Part shown: one piece after another, positions 42,201 to 50,648 of the stretch
Numbering within the stretch: the first letter of the stretch is position 1
Layout: each line of letters opens with the position of its first letter
Origin: Longimicrobiaceae bacterium
GTDB taxonomy: Bacteria; Gemmatimonadota; Gemmatimonadetes; Longimicrobiales; Longimicrobiaceae
Reading direction: 5' to 3'
Length of the DNA: 64,000 bases
Assembly: GCA_036375715.1 (NCBI GenBank)
Contig: DASVBS010000081.1
Span: forward strand, 124,001 to 188,000
Translations under genes and position numbers: made by a program
Notes under the pieces: generated by a model
Database searches by the model: none
What the model saw: the letters and a program-made list of their open reading frames with translations, nothing else
Told to the model about the DNA's origin: nothing

Positions 42201-43091
42201 AAGCTCCAGATCGATCCGCTCCACGTAGGGCAGATCCAGGACGGAGACGCGGAATGCGGGTGAGCGGACCGCGCCCGCCTGCACGTAGTACTCGGCGGCG
42301 CCCTCCAGGTCGAACAGACGAACCTCGTACCCGGTCCCCTCCGGAGACGGCAGCATGGGGACGCGGCGAAGGATGGAATCTCCCTCAAACCGCACCACAA
42401 CGTCCACCTGCTCCGAGGTGAAGCCGGACAGGACAGCCGAAATTGGCAGATCCGCCCCGCGGGCGACGCTGGTATCCCCGGGCTGGACGAGCACCCGGTA
42501 GGAGGTCGCGGCCGCTTCGGCGCTCCGCAGCGGCAGAAAGATCGCCCGGGCTCCGAAGCGCACGAAATCGGGGCCCAGCAGGAAGAGGATGAGTCCGGCG
42601 ACGACCACGCCACCCAGCGCTCCCGACGCGCGGCGCAGCGCCCTACTTTCGATCCTCACACCTCCCTGTACCTGTCGGCACCGCTGCAGCGCCGTCTCGA
42701 TGGTGCGACGGGCCAGGGCCGGAGACAGAGCGGACTCCGGCTCGCTCGCGCTCAGCGCGCTGATCAGCGACGACCGCAGCGAGGGCTCGTGCTCTTCGAT
42801 GTACAGCGCCACCTGCTCGTCGCTGACCCGACGACGGAGCGGGAGGAGGAGGAAGCGGAACAGCAGCGCCACCACAGCCACCGCCAGGACGATTCGCGCA
42901 GTCAGCACCGCGGCGGGCGAGAAGCCCATGCGGTCGACCATGAACGCGCTGATGAGGAAGATCCCCAGCGCGGCGGCCAGCATGATCGCCGCGCCGCGCA
43001 GGGCGATCTTCATCCGCCAGCGGCGCCGGACCTGATGGACGATGCGGACCAGCTCCGCGTGGCCCGACCATTCTGTAGCTCGACGATCCAT
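39300..43091 (-). CDS. DUF4175-like giant membrane protein with coiled coil and Gln/Gly-rich domain
   Basis: 1263 residues. Two hydrophobic segments near the N-terminus (ALRGAAIMLAAALGIFLISAFMV; TARIVLAVAVVALLFRFLLLPL), a third near 155-175 (GALGGVVVAGLILFLLGPDF), then beta-rich Ig-like regions (about 190-510; DDLAPTVEFSKPGRDTHVTSVDEVFLEARAQDDYGIRSLELVYSVNGG broken over several strands), and a long helical coiled-coil section (about 540-975). Residues about 980-1124 are nearly all Gln, Gly and charged residues, and about 1125-1263 form a helical end domain. DUF4175 proteins occur next to MoxR, DUF58 and BatA genes in several phyla; their role is unknown. It starts 9 nt after the BatA gene's stop. 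Confidence 0.88.
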   Translation of the reverse strand: MDRRATEWSGHAELVRIVHQVRRRWRMKIALRGAAIMLAAALGIFLISAFMVDRMGFSPAAVLTARIVLAVAVVALLFRFLLLPLRRRVSDEQVALYIEEHEPSLRSSLISALSASEPESALSPALARRTIETALQRCRQVQGGVRIESRALRRASGALGGVVVAGLILFLLGPDFVRFGARAIFLPLRSAEAAATSYRVLVQPGDTSVARGADLPISAVLSGFTSEQVDVVVRFEGDSILRRVPMLPSPEGTGYEVRLFDLEGAAEYYVQAGAVRSPAFRVSVLDLPYVERIDLELHFPEYTGLEPRIIQDGGDIAAPAGTTVRLRATPTLPVDSGRVVLSDGRSVQLQRDSAGVLTGAFRVSESGLYHLELQTAATGATPGSPQYLIDVLDDLAPTVEFSKPGRDTHVTSVDEVFLEARAQDDYGIRSLELVYSVNGGPEQKVPLYGGGTLSEVIAGHTIYLEEMDLQPGDFISYYARATDVGPGQREAVTSDIYFVEVRPFSRNYRQADSGGGGGGGSGQGDPDAGGELSQRQRELIAATFNMVRDRERYSDEEYRENLVTLSLAQEKLQEQALTLAQRLANRGVARDTAFQVITRALPMAAAEMAEAVDRLRDLSAPDALPPEQRALLHLQRAEAAYREVQVRMGAQGGGGGGGGATAQDLADLFGLELDQLQNQYETVRRGGDQSSAARAEIDETAARVRELARRLERENERLRQAMTNQIRNGNAAANQRALADETEEAARRLERLSREQSRPDLAETARQLRQAAEAMRRAAADGRSGNAGASREALDRLREATRRLNRSQVEGARSEAEQIAEEARRLAEEGREIREQMQNLPDSPDRLNEGRRLAERKEQQAQAVDDLQRDLEALAAETRSDQPDASRRLQAAAESARRNRLSEAIRASRAATQPNAPSEYVRQLEEHIGEGLEELQRLTEEASRSFRTPEDSRAQESLDRARDLVRGLQSMRERTRQAMGTQMSNRQGGQDGQSGQPQAGGEQGGEQGGTQPSGRLGDRPGGRQPGQGEGAQAQNGQTDPSGQGGQQGQPGQGREGQQGQGGQQGEAGQQGQGDQQGQPGDAQARGQGQQGQGQAGEEGQGGRAGQGAGEGDEYGEAGRRLGEGPSGLGFGSPGTGWSNGGPRPGSPDPEAIRQLRAETAQRLQEARELRRELAELGVSTEDLDRAIAELARLDDQRVYADWEELEHIQAAIVERVKEFEFELRQTIEGEETRKLFLSGSGEVPPAYRELVERYYRELSETGR

Positions 43092-43100
43092 GAGGACCCC

Positions 43101-45155
43101 CTATCCCCTCGTTGGGGTAGCGCCGCGGTAGAACCGGTTCGAGACGACCGACTCGGCCGCGAGGATCAAGAAGGCAATCACCAGGAGGTACCACCAGGCG
43201 CTCTGCTGGCGCTCGCGCTCCTGCAGCGTCAGCGGTACCGCATCGGAGGTGGCCAGCGGATCGACCGCCTCCCCGGCCACGGCGGCGACCAGCTCTTTCG
43301 GGTCGAAGGATTCCATCCCTGCCTCTGCCGGGTCAACGTTGACGCCGACCACGGCATTGCGGTCTCCCGTGCGCTGATCGCGCAACTCATAGAACCCGGG
43401 CTGCTCGAGGGCGAGGGGGCGCGAGCCGTCGATCGGGAGGCGCTCGCCACCCGGGGTGAGCGCCAGCGTGTACGGCTCGGCTTGCGGATCCATCGCACCC
43501 GGATCGAACGGGTCGCCCACCATCTGCCAGGCCGCCGCGGGTGAGTAGCCGGCGGCGTACTTCACCAACTGATGAACGAACGGCAAGAACACCGGCTGTA
43601 GCGCCAGGTTGTTCCACCGGCTGTCCATCGTGCTGCTCCAGACCAACACGCGGCCCTTGCCCACCCGCTGCTCGGTGAGCGCCGCTCCGCCATCGCCGAA
43701 GCGCGCGAGAACACGAGCCCCTTCGGGAAGGGCCCGGTACTGGAAGACTCGCGCCGCGGTGAAGTCGCCGCTGCGGGGGGCGCTGAACGGCTCGAAGACC
43801 GGGTGCCCGAGATCGACGAAGCCGAGCGTCGTCCCGCCCTCTCCGGAGTGATCCACCGTTCGCCCCAGGCTGGGAATCACCCCATCCCACTGGCCCAGGC
43901 TGTTGTCGCCGGCGATGGAGATCAGCCCAGCACCACCTTCGACGCGCGCGCGCAACCGGCGTCCGACCTCTCCGTCCGGCAGAGCGGTCTGGTTGAAGAT
44001 CATCACCGGGAACTCTTCCAGGTCGGCGGCAGAGAGGCGCGCCACGTTGCGGGTTTCCACGCGGAAACCCGGAGAGTCGCCCTGCTGGAGTGCGCGCTCG
44101 AGGTAGAAGCTCGCCCGAGGAGGCGTCCCCGGTCCCTCCACGATAAGCGCTCCCACCCGCTGGTCCGCGGCGAGCACGAAATGGAAGGTGTTATCCACCG
44201 CCAGATCGTCCTCGGCGAGGCGCACGCGACCCCGTATCGGGCGGTCGGCGGGCAGCGTCAGCGGGTCGAACGTGACGCTGGCGCTCGACCCCGAGAAGGA
44301 GACCTGTCGCGTCTCGACGGGCCGTCCGTCCACCTCCATGACCACCGGAACCGGGCCCGTAGGCGCCTCTCCGTGCGACACCAGCCGAGCGGTGATGGCG
44401 GCGCGCTCGTGGCCTTCCGTGTTCATCCGCTCGATTGACGCCCCTGCCACCGACAGGTTCTCACCCTCTCCTTCGGCCACGCTGACGGGAGTCACCCGGG
44501 TCCCCGGCGGCAACTGGATCGATCCGATCTCCGCCGCGTCCGCATCCCAGCCACGGCGCTGGAAATCGGAAATCAGCACCACCTCGCGCCGGGGCAGGGG
44601 CGATCCCGCGAGAATGCGCTGGGCATAGCGCAGTCCGGGTGCGTAGCGCGTGCTCCGTGGGCCGGGTTCGACCCCTCGCAACGCCGCGAGCAGCTCCCCC
44701 CGCTCCATCGTGGTGGGGCTCCCCGCCTCGGCCTGCGTATCGAAAAAGAGCAGTGTGCCGCGATCGCTCGATCCCAACCCGCCGATTGCCTCCTCAGCCG
44801 CGTCGATGGCGCGTTGCCAGCGATCGCCGAAGCCCATGCTGTAGGAGCGGTCCAGCAGGATCACGAGCTCCCTGCCACCGGTGGCCCTCGGCAGGAACCC
44901 CGCGCCGTCGCGGTGCACGAAGGGGCGCGAGAAGGCGAAGACGAGCAGCGCCAGCCCCAACAGGCGGAGAAGCAGGAGCGGCCAGCGATGAATCGTGCGG
45001 CGCGAGGTCGAGCGATGCGGTACCTGGCGAATGAACATCAACGACGGGAAGGCGATGGCCGTCCGCGTCTGCTTCCTGGTCAGGTGCAGCAGCACGGGGA
45101 TCGCGAGAGCCGCAAGCCCCGCCAGAAAGGCCGGTACGAGAAAGGTCAGGGACAT
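43101..45155 (-). CDS. BatA-type VWA domain membrane protein
   Basis: 684 residues. N-terminal BatA block with membrane helices (TFLVPAFLAGLAALAIPVLLHLTRK; WPLLLLRLLGLALLVFAFSRPF), a VWA domain with the MIDAS motif DRSYS in LVILLDRSYSMGFGDRW, a long periplasmic beta-rich and GATase-like middle (MIFNQTALPDGEVGRRL, RVLVWSSTMDSRWNNL), and a C-terminal helix (WWYLLVIAFLILAAESVVS). The ATG overlaps the DUF58 stop by 1 nt. In other bacteria BatA proteins with MoxR/DUF58 are tied to stress tolerance or envelope function. Confidence 0.9.
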   Translation of the reverse strand: MSLTFLVPAFLAGLAALAIPVLLHLTRKQTRTAIAFPSLMFIRQVPHRSTSRRTIHRWPLLLLRLLGLALLVFAFSRPFVHRDGAGFLPRATGGRELVILLDRSYSMGFGDRWQRAIDAAEEAIGGLGSSDRGTLLFFDTQAEAGSPTTMERGELLAALRGVEPGPRSTRYAPGLRYAQRILAGSPLPRREVVLISDFQRRGWDADAAEIGSIQLPPGTRVTPVSVAEGEGENLSVAGASIERMNTEGHERAAITARLVSHGEAPTGPVPVVMEVDGRPVETRQVSFSGSSASVTFDPLTLPADRPIRGRVRLAEDDLAVDNTFHFVLAADQRVGALIVEGPGTPPRASFYLERALQQGDSPGFRVETRNVARLSAADLEEFPVMIFNQTALPDGEVGRRLRARVEGGAGLISIAGDNSLGQWDGVIPSLGRTVDHSGEGGTTLGFVDLGHPVFEPFSAPRSGDFTAARVFQYRALPEGARVLARFGDGGAALTEQRVGKGRVLVWSSTMDSRWNNLALQPVFLPFVHQLVKYAAGYSPAAAWQMVGDPFDPGAMDPQAEPYTLALTPGGERLPIDGSRPLALEQPGFYELRDQRTGDRNAVVGVNVDPAEAGMESFDPKELVAAVAGEAVDPLATSDAVPLTLQERERQQSAWWYLLVIAFLILAAESVVSNRFYRGATPTRG

Positions 45156-46060
45156 CAGCGAACCCGATTCAAGCGCTCACGCGCCGAGAGGAAGGCAAAC
45201 AGCGCGTGGTCCAGCGGCATTCCGGTGTTGAACATGGCGTAATCCACACGGCTCTCCGTGAACTTGCGAGAGAGCGTCGCGATGTGGTCGCGGACCAGCT
45301 GCCGGTAGCGATCGCGCAGCGCCTGCGGAACGACGGGGATCCGCTCTCCCGTCTCAATCTCCTCGAAGTTCGTGGCCTCGTCGAAGGGGAAGTCGAGCTC
45401 GGTCGGGTCCAGCAGGTGAAACACGATGAGGTCGTGGCCGCGCCCACGCAGCGGCTTCACCGCGTCGAGCACCGCTTCGGGAGGCTCGTACAGATCGGAG
45501 ATCAGAACCGTGAGACCGCGCCGCCGCAGCCGATCGGCGATCCGCAGCAGGGGCGGAGCGAGCTTGCCGCGGCCCGTTCCCGGCTTCAGCCGGTCGAGCG
45601 TATGCAGGATGACGTCGCGGTGACGCGCCGAGGGCGGCACGTACTCCACCACGTCTTCATCGAAGACCGCCAGACCCACCCGGTCGCGCTGCTCACGGGC
45701 GAAATAGGTCAGGCAGGCCGCGAGGTACCGCGCGTAGTCGAACTTCGGCACACCCGTCCCGACGTAGCTCATCGAACGGGAGCCGTCGAGCAGAACCACG
45801 AAGTTGGAGTTCGTGTCCGCCTCGAACTCCTTGACGAAGTAGCGATCGGTCCGCGCGTACAGCCGCCAGTCCACGCGGCGAATGTCGTCCCCCGGCATGT
45901 ACGCCCGATGCTCCGCGAAATCGAGCGACAACCCCAGATACGGCGACCGATGCAGCCCGTTGATGAAGCCATCCACCACCGTCCGGGCCAGCAACTCGAG
46001 GTTGCTGATCCGGGCGAGAACCTTGGGATCGAGGAAGGCGCTGGGGGCAGTTGCGGGCAT
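45155..46060 (-). CDS. DUF58 (VWA-like) protein, MoxR partner
   Basis: 301 residues without membrane helices: HRSPYLGLSLDFAEHRAYMPGDDIRRVDWRLYARTDRYFVKEFEAD is the DUF58 hallmark and VVLLDGSRSMSY carries the MIDAS-type DxSxS. MoxR ATPases are thought to act on DUF58/VWA proteins to load metal ions. The ATG has no SD, only AT-rich repeat DNA upstream (46072-46241), so the original upstream region may have been displaced by a repeat insertion. Overlaps the BatA start by 1 nt. Confidence 0.93.
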   Translation of the reverse strand: MPATAPSAFLDPKVLARISNLELLARTVVDGFINGLHRSPYLGLSLDFAEHRAYMPGDDIRRVDWRLYARTDRYFVKEFEADTNSNFVVLLDGSRSMSYVGTGVPKFDYARYLAACLTYFAREQRDRVGLAVFDEDVVEYVPPSARHRDVILHTLDRLKPGTGRGKLAPPLLRIADRLRRRGLTVLISDLYEPPEAVLDAVKPLRGRGHDLIVFHLLDPTELDFPFDEATNFEEIETGERIPVVPQALRDRYRQLVRDHIATLSRKFTESRVDYAMFNTGMPLDHALFAFLSARERLNRVR

Positions 46061-46071
46061 CGACGCGTATA

Positions 46072-46241
46072 AATTCTGAATTCTGAATTCTGAATTTTGA
46101 ATTGCTCCAATTACGAATTACGAATTACCAACGGCGCACAACATGAAAATTCAACCCAGGGCGGCAGGGCGCGCTACCCAATTCAAAATTCATAATTCAA
46201 AATTCAAAATTGACGCTCGTGATTCGCAATTCGTAATTCGA
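46072..46241. repeat. Compound 7-bp tandem-repeat element inside the MoxR-DUF58 operon
   Basis: Left block: AATTCTG units and an AATTTTG variant (46072-46103), then AATTACG units (about 46109-46129). Right block (46178-46241): AATTCAA-type units, then GATTCGC and AATTCGT units, that is, the same two heptamer types in inverse order and orientation. A GC-rich core of about 48 nt lies between. Very low GC compared with the surroundings. Resembles STRR-type repeats; it occupies nearly all of the 184-nt gap between MoxR and DUF58. Confidence 0.85.
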
Positions 46242-46244
46242 GGG

Positions 46245-47291
46245 TCACTGCATGCCCGATTTCGGCGTGGGCACCGCTTCCAGTAGTTGGTCGATGATCT
46301 GGTCGCGGGTGATGCGTTCCGATTCAGCGTGGAAGTTCGTCAGTATGCGGTGGCGCAGGACGGGGTGCGCCAGGGCGCGGATGTCGTTGAACTCCACGTG
46401 CGGGCGGCCGTCGGTCAGGGCCCGGGCCTTGGATCCCAGGATGAGGTACTGGGCGGCGCGGACCGAAGCCCCGAACTGCACCCACTCCTTGATGAAGGGG
46501 TACGTGGCCCCGTCTCCCTCCGGCCGGGTCGCCCGCACCAGCGACAGCGCGTAGCGCAGCACCGCGTCCGGCACCGGCACCTTCCGCACGAGCCGCTGGA
46601 AGGCCACGATGTCGGGCCCGGTGATGACGTGCTCAAAACGGTAGTCCTGCACCGCCGTGGTCGAGCGCACGACCTCCAGCTCGTCCTGCACTGGCGGGTG
46701 CTCGATCACGATCATGAACATGAAGCGGTCGAGCTGCGCCTCGGGCAGCGGGTAGGTGCCCTCGAGCTCGATCGGGTTCTGCGTGGCAAACACGAAGAAG
46801 GGCTCCTCGAGCTCGTAGGTCCGGCCCTGAATCGTGACCCGGTGCTCCTGCATTGCCTCCAGCAGCGCTGATTGCGTCTTCGGCGGGGTCCTGTTGATCT
46901 CGTCCGCCAGCACGATGTTGGCGAAGATGGGCCCCGGGGCGAAGACCATCTGGCGGTACCCTGTCGACGGGTCCTCCTGGATGATGTCGGTGCCCGTGAT
47001 GTCCGAAGGCATCAGGTCGGGCGTGAACTGGATCCGGGAGAACTTCAGGTTCAGCACCTGGGCCAGTGAATGCACCAGGAGCGTCTTGGCGAGCCCCGGC
47101 ACACCCAGGAGCAGGGAGTTCCCGCCCACGAAGAGCGTGAGCAGCAACTGATCGATGACTTCTTCCTGGCCGACGATCACCTTGCGCAGCTCTCCCAGGA
47201 TTCGGTCCCGCCCCTCTTTCAGCCGCTCGGCTAGCTGGAGATCGTCCTCGTTCTCGTCGCGAACGACTGCCGTGTGAATCGTAGACGCCAA
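46245..47291 (-). CDS. MoxR family AAA+ ATPase
   Basis: 348 residues. Walker A GVPGLAKT (63-70), Walker [25 protein letters not shown], sensor region [26 protein letters not shown] and C-terminal lid [28 protein letters not shown] split as in the MoxR/RavA clan. A chaperone-type ATPase expected to remodel the DUF58 and VWA proteins encoded beside it. Start is TTG at 47291 (SD GAGG 5 nt upstream); no later in-frame start would keep the N-terminal helix. 43 nt after the DUF4159 stop. Confidence 0.95.
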   Translation of the reverse strand: MASTIHTAVVRDENEDDLQLAERLKEGRDRILGELRKVIVGQEEVIDQLLLTLFVGGNSLLLGVPGLAKTLLVHSLAQVLNLKFSRIQFTPDLMPSDITGTDIIQEDPSTGYRQMVFAPGPIFANIVLADEINRTPPKTQSALLEAMQEHRVTIQGRTYELEEPFFVFATQNPIELEGTYPLPEAQLDRFMFMIVIEHPPVQDELEVVRSTTAVQDYRFEHVITGPDIVAFQRLVRKVPVPDAVLRYALSLVRATRPEGDGATYPFIKEWVQFGASVRAAQYLILGSKARALTDGRPHVEFNDIRALAHPVLRHRILTNFHAESERITRDQIIDQLLEAVPTPKSGMQ

Positions 47292-47334
47292 AATGCCTCG
47301 CTCGTTGAATGCCCAGTGAGAGTGGAATCCGGCT

Positions 47335-48114
47335 TCAGTGCGTCATCGCGTACATGATGTAGTTCACACCCAGCTTGTAGGCTTCGTTCGAGACGTCCAC
47401 CGGAAGCCAGCCGGTGTCGGAGAACTCCCAGTAGTCGCCGATGTCGTTGTTGTAGTTCACCACCACGAGCAGCCGCCCTCGGGGGTCGTTGTCCTCGAAG
47501 ATGCCGTAGTACACGGGGGTGAAGCGGCGGTACGTCGGGGGCGCCAGGTCAAGCGCCTCGATCGTGAAAAACGAGTTGAAGATCGGGTGACTGACCTCGA
47601 GCTCGATCAGTTGAGCGCCGGGAAGCACACGCCGGATCTCCCGCTCGAAATTGTAGATGTCCCCGCCGCGGAAATCGTCGACGATCAGGAAACCGCCCTT
47701 CAATAGCCACGCCCGCAGGGCAGCGGCCTGCTCATCCGACTGCGTCCAGAATCCTGCCTCACACAGGTAGGCCAGCGGATACTTGGTGAGCTCCGGGTCG
47801 TCGACCGCGAAGATGTTGCTGCCATCGGTGCGCGGCGCGAGCAGCGTGGCGAATTCCAGGATGCGCATCAGGTTGCGCTCGGCGCGGGGATAGTCGTGCG
47901 CCCACGGCGGCGTGTATCCCATCCCCGGTCCGGCTGCGTCGAAGCGGAGGCGGACGAAAGTGAAGCGGCCGTCGTAAGGCGTCTGGCGCTCCTGCAACGC
48001 CTCGCCCTCCGCGCTCGAGCCGGGTTCGGCCGGCGCGCCCTCACCTCGCACGGCGCCCCCTCCGAAGAGAGCCGCACTCGCGAGGAGCAACCCCAGCCGA
48101 CCGAGGCCGGGCAT
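47335..48114 (-). CDS. DUF4159 domain protein (copy 1)
   Basis: 259 residues with an N-terminal signal-like stretch (LGLLLASAALFGGGAVRG). Core: FTFVRLRFDAAGPG, WAHDYPRAERNLMRILEFATLL, LCEAGFWTQSDEQAAALRAWLLKGGFLIVDDF, NFEREIRRVLPGAQLIELEVSHPIFNSFFTIEAL, LLVVVNYNNDIGDYWE and the terminal NYIMYAMTH. DUF4159 has a GATase-like fold without known catalysis. The ATG overlaps the stop of the TPR-gluzincin gene (TGATG). A paralogue lies at 53999-54829. Confidence 0.9.
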   Translation of the reverse strand: MPGLGRLGLLLASAALFGGGAVRGEGAPAEPGSSAEGEALQERQTPYDGRFTFVRLRFDAAGPGMGYTPPWAHDYPRAERNLMRILEFATLLAPRTDGSNIFAVDDPELTKYPLAYLCEAGFWTQSDEQAAALRAWLLKGGFLIVDDFRGGDIYNFEREIRRVLPGAQLIELEVSHPIFNSFFTIEALDLAPPTYRRFTPVYYGIFEDNDPRGRLLVVVNYNNDIGDYWEFSDTGWLPVDVSNEAYKLGVNYIMYAMTH

Positions 48115-50648
48115 CAGGTGCCTCCCGGCTGACTGAGCTCCAGCAGGAGCTCCTGGGCACGCTCGAAAGCAGGCGCCGCCTCCAGTGCGCGGAGTACCTG
48201 CCTCCGCGCCTCCTGTCGGTCTCCGGCATCGCGCAACCCCACGGCGAGCTGGTAGAGCGCCTCGGCGCGATCCACCGGGTTCAGCGCCACCACCGCTCTA
48301 CGCTCCCGCACGACGCCCTCCGCCTCACCCGCCCGAGCGTAGGCCTCCGCCAGGCGACGGTGATGCTCGATCTCGTAGGGGAAGATGTACATGACCCGCT
48401 CGAGAGCGGCCGTCAGCACTGCGTCTTCTCCCCGCGCCTCGGCCAGCTCGGCGAGCTTCAGGTTCGCCTCGTAGGCGTTCTCGTCGATCGCGGCCACCCG
48501 CTCGAGCGACTCGATCGCGGCCGCGGTGTCGCCTCGCTCGAGCTGTGTCGCGGCGAGAACGGAGTAGGCTGCCGCGTCCGCGCCGTCGAAGAGCCCGATG
48601 ACCTGGGTGAGCCGCCGCTCCGCCTCATCGTACTTCTTTTCGCTGGCCAGTCGCCGCGCCTCTCCCATCGCCGTGCGATACTCCTGGACCCGCGCCGGGG
48701 GGTACTTGGCGCGCAGCCACTGGTCGAACTGTCTGTCGATCTGCTCCGGCTCGGCCCCCAGCACCCGCCGTAGCACCTCGGCGTTGCCGCGCCCCTCGCC
48801 GTATTCTCGCAGCATCCGCTGGACCGCCGGGAATCCTTGCGTCTCCACGATCCACTCGATGGCCAACGACGCGGCGTGATAGGCGAGGCCCAGGTGCTGC
48901 GGCGTGGGCGGACGGGTGAAGCCTTCGTTCAGGCGGCTCAGCGGCGGGATGTCGCCCGCGTCGTAGGCCATCAGGAACTCCGCCGTGGTCTCGCTCCCCC
49001 ACCCCCGCCTGGCGCGACGCTCCTCGAATACGGAGAGCCCCTCCGTGAACCAGCGCGGAACCCGGTTGTTGCTGAGCCCGAGAGCGATCGTGTGCGCGAG
49101 CTCGTGCCAGAGCGTGGAGCCCCAGTTGAGCTGCCCGGCTGGCCGCGCCGCGGGCGAGTTCAGCGCGAGCACATTTCCGAACGCGACGCCGAGCGCCCCC
49201 AACCCCGTGAGGCCCACCGTGCGTACGGAGAAGTCCGCGTGGCGCGGATAGACCTCAACTCGCACGGGGGTCGGCGGCTCATAGCCGTACCGCCGCGCCA
49301 GCGAATCGTAGGCCTCTTCCGCCAACTCCGAGAAATAGGGGAAGAGCAGCCCCGCCTCGTCGCCGTGCAGCATGTAGACGAAGCGCGGCGAGGTGCGCAG
49401 CTCGTAGTTGGAGTAGGTATCGAGCAGGTCGAGGGTGTTGTAGATCCAGACGTTGTACGGGTCGCCCGCGAAGGATCGCTCCAGGCTTGCCTTCGCCTCT
49501 TCGACCCGGCCGAGGCGAAGCTGGTTCAGCCCCAGCGCGCCATAGCCTGCCCACGATTCGGAATCGGTCTCGACCGCGAGCTGCGCCAGCCGTTCGGCCT
49601 CCGCGTACCGCCGCACCTGGGCTGCGACCTCCGCCACGGTCACGTAGAAATCGCCGTAGGTCGGGTTCAGCCCGAGCACGCGATCGCGCACCTCGTTGAA
49701 CCCCCTTTCATCACCCTGCAGAAAACGGATGGTCCCGAGCAGGGAAAGCGCGTCGAGCGAGTTGCGGTTGACCGCCAGCGCCTGCTGGAGCTCCGCCTCC
49801 GCCTCCGGCATGTTCTCCGCTTCCAGCTTCAGGCGGGCGAGCAGGATCCGCGCGGGCACGTACTGGTAGTTGATCTCGAGGCTCTTGCTGGCCAGCTCGA
49901 AAGCTTCCGCCTGATCCCCGTCGAAGTGCTTCGCCCGGGCCAATCCGACCAGCGCGCGCGGGTGCACGGGGTTGATGGCGAGGACCTCCTGGAAAGCCTC
50001 GTGCGCCTGCGGGCTGTCGTACTTGTCGATGAACATTTCGCCCATCAGCAGGCGCGGCTCGAGCGCGTTCGGCTCCAGCGCGATCGCTTCGTCGTAGGCC
50101 TTGACCGCATCCTGGAAGAGCTCGGGGTTGCGCAGGCCCAGGTAACGCACCGCCGTGCCCACCGCCGTCAGGTCCGCGGGGGAGAGGTTGTCGGACTGGT
50201 TGTAGACGTCGATGAAGCGGTCAAAGCGGCGCATCGCCTCTTCCCGCTGGCCGCTGTCGAACTGCAGGATGGCGAGGTTGAGCTCCGCGGTGAGGGAGTC
50301 CGGGTCCCCCGTCTGCATCGCCCGCTCGAACTCCGCCCGCGCCTCGTCGCGGCGGCCGAGCTCGAGCAGGATGCGGCCGCGGTGCACGGGCAGCCCTTCC
50401 GCCGCGGCCAGCGCCTCGTCGTAGTGACCGATCGAGGCGAGGGACTCGACCAGCAGGATCCGCGTGTCCCGATCGTTCGGGGTCGCCTGGAGGACTCTGC
50501 GGCCGAGCTCGATAGCCTCGGCGTAGCGGCCGGCCAGGAACGAGGAGCGCACGTCGTCCGGAATGACGTCGTCCTGCGCGCAGGCGAGCTGCGGCAAGGC
50601 GAGAGCGAGGATCATCAACCCCGCCCAGAAGATGGCAGGTCGTCTCAT
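48114..50648 (-). CDS. TPR protein with a gluzincin (peptidase MA-like) domain
   Basis: 844 residues. Signal peptide (FWAGLMILALALPQLACA; Cys23 might be a lipobox). About eleven TPR-like repeats (about 30-410), a metallopeptidase domain with HELAH at 515-519 and third ligand Glu536 in WFTEGLSVFEE, then more TPRs to the end (about 640-844). Active-site residues are complete, so it may cut or bind an envelope partner. ATG overlaps the C13-like gene's stop by 4 nt. Confidence 0.9.
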   Translation of the reverse strand: MRRPAIFWAGLMILALALPQLACAQDDVIPDDVRSSFLAGRYAEAIELGRRVLQATPNDRDTRILLVESLASIGHYDEALAAAEGLPVHRGRILLELGRRDEARAEFERAMQTGDPDSLTAELNLAILQFDSGQREEAMRRFDRFIDVYNQSDNLSPADLTAVGTAVRYLGLRNPELFQDAVKAYDEAIALEPNALEPRLLMGEMFIDKYDSPQAHEAFQEVLAINPVHPRALVGLARAKHFDGDQAEAFELASKSLEINYQYVPARILLARLKLEAENMPEAEAELQQALAVNRNSLDALSLLGTIRFLQGDERGFNEVRDRVLGLNPTYGDFYVTVAEVAAQVRRYAEAERLAQLAVETDSESWAGYGALGLNQLRLGRVEEAKASLERSFAGDPYNVWIYNTLDLLDTYSNYELRTSPRFVYMLHGDEAGLLFPYFSELAEEAYDSLARRYGYEPPTPVRVEVYPRHADFSVRTVGLTGLGALGVAFGNVLALNSPAARPAGQLNWGSTLWHELAHTIALGLSNNRVPRWFTEGLSVFEERRARRGWGSETTAEFLMAYDAGDIPPLSRLNEGFTRPPTPQHLGLAYHAASLAIEWIVETQGFPAVQRMLREYGEGRGNAEVLRRVLGAEPEQIDRQFDQWLRAKYPPARVQEYRTAMGEARRLASEKKYDEAERRLTQVIGLFDGADAAAYSVLAATQLERGDTAAAIESLERVAAIDENAYEANLKLAELAEARGEDAVLTAALERVMYIFPYEIEHHRRLAEAYARAGEAEGVVRERRAVVALNPVDRAEALYQLAVGLRDAGDRQEARRQVLRALEAAPAFERAQELLLELSQPGGT

